Assembly (NCBI GenBank): GCA_961205875.1
Contig: OY540813.1
Location: 1,831,001-1,895,000, forward strand
DNA: 64,000 bases
DNA from: Sialis fuliginosa
Taxonomy: Eukaryota; Arthropoda; Insecta; Megaloptera; Sialidae
Reading direction: 5' to 3'
In this document: positions 1-10,803 of the stretch, in pieces
How positions within the stretch are numbered: position 1 is the first letter of the stretch
Layout: the number at the start of each line of letters is the position of its first letter
Translations under genes and position numbers: made by a program
The notes under the pieces: generated by a model
What the model was told of the DNA's origin: nothing
Database searches by the model: none
Seen by the model: only the letters and a program-made list of their open reading frames with translations

Positions 1-356
1 ATTCAAATGAATTTACGAAATATTTTTAAGCAAAAAAAATCTTACTACATATACCTAATAATAATTATGTTTATTTTCTTAAATTTAACTCGTTAAAAAA
101 AATCAATGAATATTTTCGACATATGTTTTTTTAAGCCGACACTGCACATGTGTATTGACTATGTTTTATCGCAAAACACAGACACAACAAAATAATATGT
201 GGTAAAACTGTTTACACTTGTAAAGAATAACATAAACATAGTTTCTAAAACAAGACGGCGGGCGGCGTTTTATTTTTTAAACTCTTTTGTGGGTGCATTC
301 AAATGTTTAGTAAACATACAAGCTCTGTAATGTCTATGGAATTCTAAACTCAACTA
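1..356. other. AT-rich intergenic DNA
   Basis: No gene or clear repeat is visible. The sequence is AT-rich with stop codons in every frame. A short GC-rich patch lies near 255-270. Confidence 0.5.
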
Positions 357-632
357 AGGTACTGGCACCAGTCTTGGCAAGGACCCCAGTAATAGCAAAT
401 TTTTAATTAAATGTACTGAATTAGAAATATGTGTTGATATTTGATTACTACCATTTCTGAATATTGATCTATATACATTTAATTGTCTTACAGCGTGATT
501 TGATGACAATCGGCCAATAGGTGTCAAAATGGTGGACATTTAAACTAATTATTAGTATAATTTATTTATTAATTATTATATTATCATAGAAAATGCTTTA
601 CATTGTTTCAAATTTGACAATTTGTATTATAG
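357..632 (-). mobile_element. MITE family A, truncated copy 1
   Basis: This is one end of a miniature Tc1/mariner-type element found eight times in the window. The end begins AGGTACTGGCACCAGTC and is preceded by TA, the target dinucleotide seen beside intact copies. It is inverted relative to the full-length copy at 1,587-2,137. Similarity fades near 632, so the other terminal repeat is missing. It encodes nothing. Confidence 0.75.
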
Positions 633-869
633 CATCCAACGCCTACTTACTTACGTATTTTAAATAATTATAATTTTGCACTATTGAAAAAAATTCGCTT
701 ACCGCAAAACTCGTCCGGAAATGATACTTTTTATTACAATAAAGTATATAAAATTACGATCTACATTTTAAATAATAACAAACTTGTTATATTATATCGT
801 TACTATGCAAAGAAAATGGCGTAGAAAATCCCATTTTTATTCAAAAATCATTTTTTTAATACCCAGCTT

Positions 870-1046
870 TGATATTAGGTTACACTGTGGAATTTTTCGG
901 GTTACAAAGTAGCCTATGTTCTTCCTCAGAATGCAAGCTACCTTCCTGTCAAATTTCATCAACATCGGTTCAGCGGTTCATCTGTGAAAAGGTAACGAAC
1001 AGATTTTCGCATTTACAATATTCGTATAGATTTATTAACCTGCAAA
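870..1046 (+). repeat. Retroelement 3' tail, degenerate
   Basis: The stretch contains the dispersed phrase AAATTTCATCAACATCGGTT followed by GTGAAAAGGTAACGAACAG and a final CATTTACAATATTCGTA. Two more copies lie at 27,420-27,605 and 44,162-44,508, where the tail keeps the run of CAGA units. Such tails usually mark the 3' end of non-LTR retrotransposons. No reverse transcriptase coding remains. Confidence 0.55.
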
Positions 1047-1057
1047 TTCGCTTGACG

Positions 1058-1094
1058 CAGTGGTTCCCCCAAGAGTACATTTTGGGAACCACTG
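1058..1094. repeat. 37-bp micro-palindrome with hAT-like ends
   Basis: The left end is CAGTGGTTCCC and the right end is GGGAACCACTG, exact inverted repeats separated by 15 bp. CAGNG is the usual start of hAT terminal inverted repeats. It may be a hAT element deleted down to its termini, but no target duplication is seen. Confidence 0.4.
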
Positions 1095-1586
1095 CTCTAC
1101 GATCATAAACCACGTGGATCAACTTTCTACAATCGTTCCATCAACGTGGATACAATGTATCCAGAATTTTGGTTGCATAATCAAGTTCGAGAAACAGTTG
1201 TTAAATATTTTTAAATAATTTAAAAATGCTTTAAACACGAACGTCACCTGCTTTTACAATCGCATTATTCAAACTATCAGAGGCACACAAACACACACAC
1301 ACCCACCGACGCAATGTGTAGGTGTGAAATGCGCATGCATATCCCAAACAATACACCAGCGGATGTCAAAATGTTGCCATGAAAAAACAGTTTTTAAAAT
1401 TTTTAATTTTTTTTTCGTAATTTCTATGTGTGGACATGGGCAGTGATTTTTATGGGTCACAGTCGTGACCCAACAAGTAATATACAGTAGCACCTCGCAA
1501 TATCGACGTAATTGGGACCGGATCCTCGTCGTTAAGTGAATTAAGGCTTTTTTGTGCCTTATGAGTGCCTGCAAGCAAAACTAATA
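1095..1586. other. Non-coding stretch
   Basis: No gene is visible. There is a short CA microsatellite near 1,290-1,303 and otherwise unremarkable AT-rich DNA. Confidence 0.4.
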
Positions 1587-2137
1587 AGGTAAAGGCGCCA
1601 GTTATGGCCGCTATAAGAGCAAGTTTTCGGGTTTTTTGGCTTGTTTTTTGTAATTATCATGAACTCATGTTACTAATAAAACAACGAACTCTTTATTTAA
1701 TCAATTTAATTACCAAAGTCCACAAATATAGTTTGTTTTTTAAATTATAGTCTTTTATTTTGTTCATTTTTTTTTCTCAAGTAATTGCAAAGGTAAAACC
1801 AGTAATGAAAACGTAGTGATGGACACTTGCTAATGATAAGTACTACGACACAAAAGATATAAAAGAAAGAATCGTCAAATTTGAAACAATGTAAAGCAGT
1901 TTCTATGATAATATAATAATTAATAAATAAATTATACTAATAATTAGTTTAAATGTCCACCATTTTGACACCTATTGGCCGATTGTCATCAAATTACGCT
2001 GTAAGACAGTTAAATGTATATAGATTAATATTCAGAAATGGTAGTAATCAAATATCAACATACATATTTCTAATTCAGTATAATTAATTAAAAATTTGCC
2101 ATTACTGCGGTCCTTGCCATGACTGGTGCCACTACCT
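1587..2137 (+). mobile_element. MITE family A, full-length copy 2 (Tc1/mariner type)
   Basis: This is the reference copy of family A, 551 bp, bounded by TA on both sides (1,585-1,586 and 2,138-2,139). The left end is AGGTAAAGGCGCCAGTTATG. The right end, reverse complemented, is AGGTAGTGGCACCAGTCATG. A TA target with short inverted ends and no coding capacity fits a non-autonomous Tc1/mariner-superfamily element. A sub-motif, CACCTATTGGCCGATTGTCA, is conserved in all copies. Confidence 0.85.
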
Positions 2138-2448
2138 TATACCTATATTAAGTGTGCAATAATACCAACTATAAAAAGGGAATTTTATTGTTTACCTTTA
2201 AATATATATTTAGTACCTACAAGATTTACAACTGAAAAATAAATAGATATAACAAATTTCAAGAGATTGGGCGCCGTTATTGGGAAATGCCGCTAAAAGA
2301 GTGGCCGTTATTACGAAGTGCTACTATAATCAATTTTGATAGTTTTTATAATTTTTAAATTAAATAAAATTGATACATTAATGTTACTCAGCTATTGCGG
2401 GATTTCCCCGACCGTCTGCATTTGACACACTGTGGAAAATTTCATTTA

Positions 2449-2780
2449 TGTCCAGTATTATAAAGGACCTAACAAAATTTGTTAGCTAGCAATTACTTTC
2501 AAATGGGGTATTAATTCTGTACTAGTATCTATGGATTAGTTATGGAATTTAGAGCAGTGACACTTCAACTAATTGTAACACAGTTGGCATCTTTCACCGT
2601 ACAAAATAATTTTCATAACATCACCACTGTTTTAATACCGTTTGTATTTACCTTCAACGCGTGCGCGAAACTTGTCAAAGTCATCAACAAACTCCAACAG
2701 AACTGTCATATAAGTTTGATATCTCAGTTGAAAGTGCTTGCAAGCTAGCTAATTTGTTAGGTCCTTTATGATACCGGACA
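2449..2780 (+). mobile_element. MITE family C, copy 1 (PIF/Harbinger type)
   Basis: A 332-bp element flanked by direct TTA repeats at 2,446-2,448 and 2,781-2,783. The ends are TGTCCAGTATTATAAAGGAC and, reverse complemented, TGTCCGGTATCATAAAGGAC. Three-base TTA or TAA duplications are typical of PIF/Harbinger. A 68-codon open frame at 2,542-2,748 is also open in the copy at 37,232-37,563, but it matches no protein I know. Confidence 0.8.
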
Positions 2781-3300
2781 TTATTCACAGTTTTAATTAA
2801 TAAAATATACTACAACCAAAAAACTGTACATGAATTTACGAAATTTCAGGCAAAACTAGGTGAAAAGAGTTGAAATTAATAACCATATACGAATTTTTCA
2901 TATTCAGTAAGAATTTAGATTTAATTAATTTGCATACGGATAAAAATAATAATTCAAATATCATCGAGGGCCAGACAAATTATCCAGGCGGGCCAGCGTT
3001 TACCCACGCCCGTTTTATATAGCATCATTTGAACAAACAAAAAAATAAGAAATCTTCCTACAGCACATTCATTAATAAAAACAAAACAGAAACTGCTCGA
3101 AGACCCTGACAACTTTTCTATTCCGCCAAAAACTCGCCCCGTTGCTAGCGCTGTGTTTTTTCTATCACACGTACAGACACACAGACACACACATAGACAG
3201 ACTGCACGCGTTTGAACTATACCATGCAACGATGTATTAATATACCCTCCCCCCCCCACTTTAATCTGAATCAAAGAAAATTCATTGATTGTTACATTAA
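2781..3300. other. Non-coding stretch with C run
   Basis: No gene is supported. A CA-rich stretch lies near 3,176-3,195 and a C run near 3,247-3,257. The minus-strand open frame across 2,954-3,274 runs through both simple repeats and looks like chance. Confidence 0.4.
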
Positions 3301-3494
3301 CCCATTAACGCCCAAAAGAAAACTAAAACATGCAGAAGATTTTTTAAAATGAAATTAAGTACACGTTAACAGATTTTGTTTGTTGCACTACTAGCATTTG
3401 ATTTTTAAGGAAATATTGTGAGTTAGTATCCATAGAAAGCAACACAAATTATAAAATGAGGTGTACACAAGTGTGTACGGCGGGCGTTAATGGG
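3301..3494. mobile_element. piggyBac-type MITE, TTAA-flanked
   Basis: A 194-bp element starts CCCATTAACGCC and ends GGCGTTAATGGG, perfect 12-bp inverted ends, between TTAA at 3,297-3,300 and 3,495-3,498. A TTAA target with CCC/GGG ends is the piggyBac signature. Subterminal sequence near the right end (AGGTGTACACAAGTGTGTAC) recurs inverted at 8,311-8,330. It has no coding capacity. Confidence 0.85.
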
Positions 3495-3498
3495 TTAA

Positions 3499-4300
3499 GA
3501 GAAAAAATATGAGTAGACGGTGGAATTTTGGAAATTATTATCTCAAAAACTATTTGTTCGATTTCAAAAAATTCACCCTGAACGTGCTTAAAGATGTATA
3601 ACTTCAAATAAAATAAAAAATTTTATCCAAGTTTCAAAATTTCTTTATTTATTACGTAAAAAAATGGGTGCGACTGTGTCGGGATGCACAGTCGAGGGAT
3701 TTTTGTGAATACGTGGAGTTTTTTGTAATGCCCACCCAGTATTTGGCCTGAAACTCTAGACGCTATTCACGTCAAAATTATTAAAAAAATCATTCAAAAC
3801 CGAGAATTTCCTTTCTCCAGTCTTTTGGATACATCTAGGAAGCAATAATAAATAATATTCGCAACGTTCTCCATATAAAATCACTTAAACATGTTAAATT
3901 GACTCAAATTTCATATACATAAGTCATATATCTAGATACTGTGCTTGGGGGGGGGGGGGGGGGTAAGGGGGTGAATAGAGGGTACTACATTGACGGAGCC
4001 GGTTAAACCAACAACAGCAGAAAGACGACAATAACAACCTCCACGGCGACGTGGAGTCCATCCTCGACAACTGCAGTGGCGTCTCGTTAACAAGAATAAA
4101 CATATAGCTAAAGAGCAGAGTTTACTTATACCAAATACACAAAACCTGGGACTTGAACCTGAACCGTAAACCCGAAAAAACCCGTATTTTTTATTAACCT
4201 GGTCAACTGGATCTTCTCTTTTTTCTGACAGTTCCTTCGTAAACTTCAAACACTGTTAATTTAATTATTATATACTTTTTAGTATTTTTTATGTAGTCGA
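3499..4300. other. Non-coding stretch with 15-16 nt G run
   Basis: No gene is supported. A poly-G run lies near 3,947-3,963. The segment 3,742-3,775 (GGCCTGAAACTCTAGACG) recurs inverted near 21,745-21,762, so part of this is a dispersed repeat. Confidence 0.4.
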
Positions 4301-4309
4301 TTTTTTCTC

Positions 4310-4820
4310 TTTTGAGTGGCTTATCTTTAAAGTCCATGGTCATATTCTGATAAAATTTATATGGGACCACCTAGGGAGTATACTCTCTCAAACAAAACAA
4401 AAATCATCCAAATCGTCGGAGTACGCCCAAAAATACACAAAAAAATAGTAATAATAATAATAGTAATTTTATAATAGCAATTTTAAAATTTATAAGTTTA
4501 AAAATATTGTCTTGTTAGCTTATTTAGTTTTTAATTATGGTAATGTGTCTTATAGATACTGAAGAAGTCTGAAATATGACGAAACGTTTATATTAATAAA
4601 TAAAGTTATAACACATATAACGATTTTATTGACCTAAAACCTCGAAGCAAAACAAAATAAAAAAATATATATATAGCTAAACTGAAACCCCCTCCTTTTT
4701 GCAGTCCGTGGTCAGATTCTAATAATTTTTATATGGGACCACCTTGTGACTATACTCTTTCAAACAACCAAAAAATTTTCCAAATCGATGCATATTTGTC
4801 GGAGATAAAAAAAATATATT
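4310..4820. repeat. Dispersed repeat, two partial copies, with retroelement-like boundary
   Basis: Two related segments near 4,320-4,400 and 4,695-4,760 share TTATATGGGACCACC and then a TATACTCT(T/C)TCAAACAA phrase. Related pieces occur at 60,270-60,330 and 61,250-61,325. Between them, 4,558-4,590 contains CTGAAGAAGTCTG followed by GACGAAACGTTT, a motif like those bordering some retroelements. No protein domain is visible. Confidence 0.5.
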
Positions 4821-5212
4821 AATTGAATTGAGGACCTCCTCTATTTTGAATTTGGTTAAAAATACAAAATAACGCCAAAAAACGACCGTAAAACCTTCGA
4901 AAACTACATTTTTTTATTTCTCATCACATGTCTAATATATAGATTTAATACTATATTTTTATTTAAGTTTAAAAATAAAATAAATAATCTCATAATTTGA
5001 AACTAACTTCAAATAAGATTCTTTTTGTTAGGTACATAATTTATTTTCTATTATTAAACTTTTAACTTCTAGAATTAAAGAAATGATTGAAATCATTTGA
5101 ATCCAATTCAAAAAATCAATGTGATTTAAATCAATGCAACCCTGGTAGAAAAAGGTATTAAAAATTCTGAAAATTTCGGTCATTCACCTTTACACAGGGA
5201 TGCAGGAGTTCT
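4821..5212. other. AT-rich non-coding stretch
   Basis: Nothing beyond short A/T runs and stop codons in all frames is visible. Confidence 0.4.
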
Positions 5213-5337
5213 CAAAATTTTTAAATTTTTGTAAAAAACTTCAGAAATTCTACCCAACCAGAAGTGTTTTATAAAAACCATTTATTGACATAATCACGTT
5301 TATGCCACCTGTGTCTATTAAATGTTGAGAACTCCTG
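5213..5337. mobile_element. Small hAT-like MITE (125 bp)
   Basis: The left end is CAGGAGTTCTCAA and the right end, reverse complemented, is CAGGAGTTCTCAA, a 13-bp perfect terminal inverted repeat. The CAGNG start suggests hAT. No convincing 8-bp duplication is seen, so the assignment is tentative. Confidence 0.6.
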
Positions 5338-5654
5338 GTCTACCATATAGCACGGAATTTAAACTGAATTAGAGAACTCGAGTATTTAAATTGTTCATTT
5401 AATATATGTGATATAGAAGACATGTTGTTGGTAAGTTAACGCATATCTCAGAAAGTACTATGTATTATAAATATGTAACATCACTAGCATGTTAGAAGGA
5501 TAAGCAGTAAAAAAAAATGCAACGCAAGCCGGAAAAAAATTACTAATAATGAATATATGGAATATTAACAATCATTAAGTGGGGTACCAAAAATGTTTAT
5601 CATAACTCTATGCTGCTGTATTACTGTTAAAAAAAAACTATTTGACTAATTTCC

Positions 5655-5920
5655 GTTATTATAAAGGATCTAACTTTGCAAGTTTGCAAATGGGGTATTA
5701 ATTCTGTGTTAATATCTATGGAATGGTTATGGAATTTAGAGCAGTGATACTTTAACTTATTATAACAGAGTTGGCGACTCTAAACGTACAAAAAAATTTT
5801 CGTAATACCACCACTGTTTTAATACCGTTGGTGTTTATTTACCTCGCGTGCGCGAAACTTGTTAAACACTTCATGAAACTTCAAGAGAACTGTATAGGTT
5901 TAAAACCTCATAGATTGAAG
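5655..5920 (+). mobile_element. MITE family C, truncated copy 2
   Basis: The stretch is similar to the PIF/Harbinger-type MITE at 2,449-2,780, from TATTATAAAGGATCTAAC through GGAATTTAGAGCAGTGA to the CGCGTGCGCGAAACTTGT segment. The right terminal repeat is absent, and the internal frame open in the other two copies is broken. The ends are approximate. Confidence 0.7.
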
Positions 5921-7020
5921 AAAAAATGAGTCACATGACATACAACAATTGATATTTGATTAAATAAGGTACATTAAAGGTACAACTAAATATTTTAGTT
6001 ATAAGAACAAAAAAGAAAAAACACAGTTTTATATACAAAAAATTACACTACTTATATTTCTGTCTATCATAATAATTATTACAGACCCATACCCTATTTG
6101 TTCAATTACTAATAATATCTACAGTATTGTCGACCGCCCCCCCCCCCTTGCCCCGCCAGTGCAACACCACTGTACACGCGCGCGATCGGCCAAGGTTGGT
6201 TTGCATACGCGAATGTCCCGTCCCTAGGCCATCATGCATAAGAAACGCATCGTCCAGCCCTGCATTTAGGGGGGGGACCACAAATGTCATGCAAGCCCAG
6301 TGGCGGACCTGACGCCGGAATTTTATTTCAAGATATAAAAATAAGAAGAAAAAAATGCGTATTAGTTGTTTTTTTTTCTTAACCCATTTTTCCTCATAAT
6401 TTTAATACGGAGAAAACAAAATCGCTTCGAGTCAAATTTATGTGAAAATTTTTGAAAATAATCTAACATTTACTTTATTTGATTTTGTAAAAGAATGTAC
6501 ACTGGTACAAATGGGTTAAGGTTTTGTAGAAATCCTATTAATCCGGTCAGAACAAAATTTCTTGTAAACTATGTATATTTATAAGTTAGAAACTTAACTT
6601 TTAACTGGATATGTAAAATTACGAAAAAAATTGAAAAAAAATTCTAGGAGACACAATTGAACTAAAGTTAGGCAAAAAGGCATGTGGATTGACAAAACAA
6701 CGCATTTTCTATGAGAGCGTAGCATTTAACCAAATATGATTTTAAATATAGGGGAGATGTTTGTAAGATGAACATCCTATACTAAAGACTGGACCAAAAA
6801 AATTAAATTAAAATTATTAAAATGTGTACACTTTTTTTGGCTCATCCTTTATTTGTCATTTCAGACGTTTGCAAGACCGGGATGTTTACGGTCGTTTTCA
6901 TAGACTTTAATTGCTTACTCGCAATATCGAAGATACGAGAAGCTTTGTGATCGTTTCAGATTGAGACAAAAAAAATTTTCTCAGATTTCAAAATTTTTAA
7001 TTGATCTTTCCGTTTCACGT
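5921..7020. other. Non-coding stretch with GC-rich island at 6,120-6,320
   Basis: A GC-rich patch near 6,130-6,310 contains a C run (6,137-6,147) and ends with CAGTGGCGGACC, which looks like a hAT terminus. Open frames on both strands here are shadows of its composition. The rest is AT-rich and featureless. Confidence 0.35.
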
Positions 7021-7200
7021 CAAGACAAATACTTTTCGTTCCGTGTCTGTCTGTCTGTCCGTCCGTCTGTCTGTTCCCTGAATACTTGTCACGCATAACT
7101 CATGAATCACTGAACCGATATTGTTGAAACTTGGTCGGATGGTTGGGTCTTATTTTTTCTTGGTCGGATGGTTGGGTCTTATTTTTTCAAGATATCTCAA
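7020..7200 (+). repeat. Dispersed repeat fragment with 29-bp tandem duplication
   Basis: The phrase TTTTCGTTCCGTGTCT with CTGTCTGTC units and CATGAATCACTGAACC also occurs at 18,355-18,430. Inside it, the 29-bp unit starting TTGGTCGGATGGTTGGG is present twice head to tail (7,131-7,159 and 7,160-7,188), an exact recent duplication. Confidence 0.65.
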
Positions 7201-7629
7201 GAACGACACATGTTACGTGAAAATTTTATAGAATATTTTTTGTAGAGCATTAAATTTCCTATAATATGGGTCTAAAACGTTTGTTGTAAAATATTCCCTT
7301 ACAAAGATTAATCTCAATTTATTTTAAAAAATCGTGTTTTGTTTTTCTAAATTGATATTTGCTTGGACATATTAAATGTCATTTTGACGTTTGCTTAAAT
7401 TTAGATTTAGATTGAAATTGTCAAAAAATTAAAAATATACGAAAACATAATCAGGTGCGTTTTAAGAAAAATGTCGAACTGATATCTTTTAGTAAAATTA
7501 TATAAAAATTAAATGGTTAACCAATTTCAGGCAATTTATCTAAACACTATCGGTTTTTATTTAAATTGTTCAATAATTAACTACAATATAGGAGGCGGCA
7601 TTTCAAAATGCACCATTTAAACATGAATA

Positions 7630-7988
7630 CAGTGTATTTCAAACTGATTAAGACATAGGAAATTTAACATGGGGACAATTAGAAGTGTTGTAGTAACCTT
7701 TGGTCAAATTTAACGATGTGTGATTGGTGCATTTTGAAATGCCGCCTCGAAACTAACTGATAAATTTTAAATTAATCAACAGTATTTTGTTTTCAACTCT
7801 AATGAAAGTAAAGATAAAATTATAGTAATATTTTTTGGCAGATATAAATTTAAAAACAAAATACTATTGACTATTTTATTAAATTTTGTGGCGCCATTTC
7901 AAAATGCACCACATCGTTAAATTTGACCAACACTACTAATTGCCCTCATGTTAAATTTCCTATGTTTTAATCAACTTGGAGTACACTG
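7630..7988 (+). mobile_element. MITE family B, copy 1 (Tc1/mariner type)
   Basis: A 359-bp element bounded by TA (7,628-7,629 and 7,989-7,990) with ends CAGTGTATTTCAAACTGATT and, reverse complemented, CAGTGTACTCCAAGTTGATT. The inverted ends extend about 110 bp inward and include GTGCATTTTGAAATG. It has no coding capacity. Three more copies lie at 8,962, 23,262 and 52,823. Confidence 0.85.
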
Positions 7989-8029
7989 TATAATACTTCT
8001 AATTCTCCTAGCTCGATTGGCAGAAAAGG

Positions 8030-8260
8030 CCTGAATTCAACACTGGCCGAGCGACTGCGGCGACTGTTTATGCGGCCCCAGGTTGTGCACACGTGGAGTC
8101 AAGGTGAAACCGTGCGCTTATATAAATGCGCGTGTGTGAGTGTATGCGCGGCAACACTGTCTACAATTACACACACACACACACACACACACAAATAATG
8201 TGCTCTCTGTCATACACACTATACACACGCGCAGACGCTATTGTTATTTAGTGTAAGGTT
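8030..8260 (+). promoter_or_regulatory. Candidate core promoter in GC-rich patch
   Basis: A GC-rich patch contains TATATAAA at 8,119-8,126 flanked by GCGC and GCGCG. A start about 30 bp downstream would fall near GCAACACTGT (8,151-8,160). It is followed by an AC microsatellite. No coding exon can be tied to it, so this rests only on composition and a TATA-like motif. Confidence 0.25.
8169..8193. repeat. AC dinucleotide microsatellite
   Basis: About twelve AC units run without interruption. Confidence 0.95.
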
Positions 8261-8285
8261 TTTCCGGAAATGAAAACAGTATTAA

Positions 8286-8380
8286 CCCATTAACGCCAGC
8301 AGTATACACTTGTGTACACCTCATTTAAAATTCGTGTCGATTTCTATGGATATTAATATGTTATAATTAATAAATTATAG
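8286..8380 (+). mobile_element. piggyBac-type MITE, left half only
   Basis: TTAA at 8,282-8,285 is followed by CCCATTAACGCC and the subterminal GTGTACACCTCATTT, matching the complete element at 3,301-3,494. The matching right end is absent. The remaining sequence is interrupted at 8,389 by another transposon. Confidence 0.7.
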
Positions 8381-8388
8381 ATAATAAC

Positions 8389-8876
8389 TAGAGATTGGAA
8401 AAATAGTTGTTATTTTTAATGAAATAGTTACTATATAGTTGATTTTTTTTCTGTAAAATAGTTGGCAAATAGTTTTTTTTTAATCAAAATAGTTACAAAT
8501 TTTTTTACAATAATAAATTTTTTTTCGATTTAATCAATAATTAGTGACATTAACGTATTAGTAAAAAGTGTCAAATCTGAAATTTTCGAGGAAAACATGT
8601 TATACGATTCTAGATAAATTTGAGAAGCTAAAAAAAAAAGGAAAAACAAATAAATATGTAACAACATAAATATCTATAAAAATATACTAAAACTAGAAAA
8701 TTTTTCACGTTGGATAAAAAAATAGGCAAATAGTTGAAAAGGTAAAATAGTTGCAAATAGTTGATTTCAAATTGGGTTCAATCAAACCAGTTTTCTGAAA
8801 TCAATGGAGATATGTAATAAAAATTACAATAGTTACATTTTTCGCAATAGTTGAAAAACTATTTTTCCAATCTCTA
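8389..8876. mobile_element. hAT-type non-autonomous element (488 bp)
   Basis: The ends are TAGAGATTGGAAAAATAGTT and the same sequence reverse complemented, flanked by a perfect 8-bp direct repeat ATAATAAC (8,381-8,388 and 8,877-8,884). An 8-bp duplication with TAGNG ends is the hAT signature. The interior repeats the short motif ATAGTTG several times on both strands, possible subterminal transposase-binding sites. It encodes nothing. It lies beside the truncated piggyBac-type MITE. Confidence 0.85.
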
Positions 8877-8961
8877 ATAATAACATACACGACATTTTTT
8901 ATCTAAAACATTTTTTTCTTATTTCAAAATTCAAAAATTTACAAGAGTAAACATCCGTTTT

Positions 8962-9345
8962 CAGTTTAAGTTGGTTGAGACATAGGAAATTTAACATGGG
9001 GACAATTAGAAATGTTGTAGTAACCTTTGGTCAAATTTAACGATGTGTGATTGGTGCATTTTGAAATGCCGCCTCGAAACTAACTGATAAATTTTAAATT
9101 AATCAACAGTATTTTGTTTTCAACTTTAATTTCATTAATTTAAGCATCCTAGATAAAATTATAATAATATTTTTTAGCAGATATAAATTTAAAAACAAAA
9201 TACTAATTACAATTTTATTAAATTTTGTGGCGGCATTTCAAAATGCACCAATCACACATCGTTAAATTTGACCAAAGGTTACTACAACACTTCTAATTGC
9301 CCCCATGTTAAATTTCCTATGTCTTAATCAACTTGGAATACACTG
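8962..9345 (+). mobile_element. MITE family B, copy 2
   Basis: The element is like copy 1 at 7,630. The right end (CACTG followed by TA) is intact, but the left terminal bases are degenerate (CAGTTTAAGTTGG). The long inverted arms around the GTGCATTTTGAAATG motif are well conserved. Confidence 0.8.
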
Positions 9346-9524
9346 TATAATGTACAGAATAATACTACCTACATTATTCATTTTATTCTATCTTGTTAGT
9401 TTGTCAGAAATATTTTAATAAAATAAGAATCACGTATACTATTCACTATTAAGATTACGTATAAGAAAGTCCCGTGGTTTCCAAGGCAGATATTTTATTC
9501 ATGTTGGCTTCCAGAGCAATAGTA

Positions 9525-10110
9525 AGCCCCTATTGACATTTAAAATATATTTAGTACTTATACTAAACAGCACACTCCAATTATAAACTATGAAAGTGGA
9601 AAAGTACGTACCTATCCAATTATTTTGTCTTTTTGAGATTTTCTTGAGTAAAAATAAACCCCTATTGACATGTGCATTGTTTTTTATATTTATTGTTATA
9701 TATATTTATTTTAGGTAAGCCCCATTTGACATTTGCATTATTTTTTACTTCTGAATTTGAAGAATACTTGAAAAGCATTTTTATAATTGTGTATTATATT
9801 TATTTTAGGTAAACCCCAATTGACATTTGAATTATTTTGTACACGCGTCTCAATTTGAAGAAGACTTTTTTTTAAATTATGTATCAGGATACTTACATAA
9901 CTAATAAGGAAAAGTAGGGGAAGGGTCCGTATGGTATATTATATTATTTTTATATTTATTTTAGGTAAACCTCAATTGACATTTGCATTATTTTGTACAC
10001 GCGTCTCAATTTGTAGAAGACTTGAATAACTTTTTGTTTAAATTATGTATCAGGATACTTACATAACTAATAAGGAAAAGTAGGGGGAGGGTCCGTATGG
10101 TGTATTACAG
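9525..10110 (+). repeat. Irregular tandem array with repeated acceptor-donor motif
   Basis: Units share CCCCATTTGACATTTGCATT or close variants. Three carry TTTATTTTAGGTAAGCCCC or TTTATTTTAGGTAAACC (near 9,706, 9,803 and 9,957). The last two units also share a long block with GTACACGCGTCTCAATTTG and GGAAAAGTAGGGG, spaced about 155 bp. Each motif joins a splice-acceptor-like and a donor-like sequence with no exon between. No coding frame is present. Confidence 0.7.
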
Positions 10111-10330
10111 CAGGAACTCGTTTATTGTAAGTCTCGTTTATCTGAAATGCCGAGTTTCGTTTATTCTAAATTTTTTCTCCTCCTTCCCCTCCCACCATTC
10201 TCGAGTCATGGCGTAAACGAACATATTTTTGAAATTTTTGTAGAATTAATTAGACACTTATCACCGTCGTCACTCGTCACCTTGCTCATATTCGAAATCA
10301 AAAGTAAAGTAAAATTATTTCACTATCACG
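10109..10330 (+). repeat. Possible pogo/Tigger-like terminus
   Basis: The stretch has repeated CGTTTAT blocks (GAACTCGTTTATTGTAAG, CTCGTTTATCTGAAATG) resembling ends of pogo-like elements. A related piece lies just right of the hAT element ending at 26,765. The 62-codon open frame here has no recognisable protein features. Confidence 0.4.
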
Positions 10331-10386
10331 ATTAACTATTAACGATAAATATTAAATACCAAGGTTTACATACATAGTCTCTATAG

Positions 10387-10803
10387 CTCCTTGACCAATC
10401 AGCGTTGGCGCGGGAATTAAAGTCACCACGTAGACGTATTCAAATGTTATAAATGTATAATAGAATATCAATTACAAAAAAAATCCTTCATTATTCTTGT
10501 TTTCGTATTTTTTGATATTTTTACAACACATACAATCAAAGAAGTTCAAATTCGACATAGTAAAATCATAGAAAGCTGTCAGAATCACATAACGTATTGC
10601 CAACTTAAGAATAGTAAAAATGACACTTCCCGAATAAGACAAAATTGTCTGTGATAGCTTTTTCATGATTTCGCAATGTCGAATTTGTACTTCTTTGATT
10701 GTTGAAAAATACGAAGACAAGAATAAATAAAGGATTTCTTGTAATTGATATTCTATTATACATTTATAACATTTGAATACATCTTCGTGATTGGTCAAGG
10801 ATC
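10387..10803. mobile_element. Foldback element with long inverted arms
   Basis: The ends CTCCTTGACCAATCA and, reverse complemented, GATCCTTGACCAATCA define the element. The arms continue inward through ATAATAGAATATCAATTACA, giving a near-palindrome of about 415 bp. Part of the same family lies at 26,864-27,060. The 108-codon minus-strand open frame here is a by-product of the palindrome. Target duplication is unclear. Confidence 0.7.

Noticed and set aside
4558-4590. CTGAAGA ... GACGAAACGTTT as a hammerhead core
   Set aside because: An extra base breaks the usual junction and stem II has only three pairs. It is more likely a common retroelement boundary motif.
10472-10798. 108-codon minus-strand open frame
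   Set aside because: It lies wholly inside a foldback element and has no recognisable domain.
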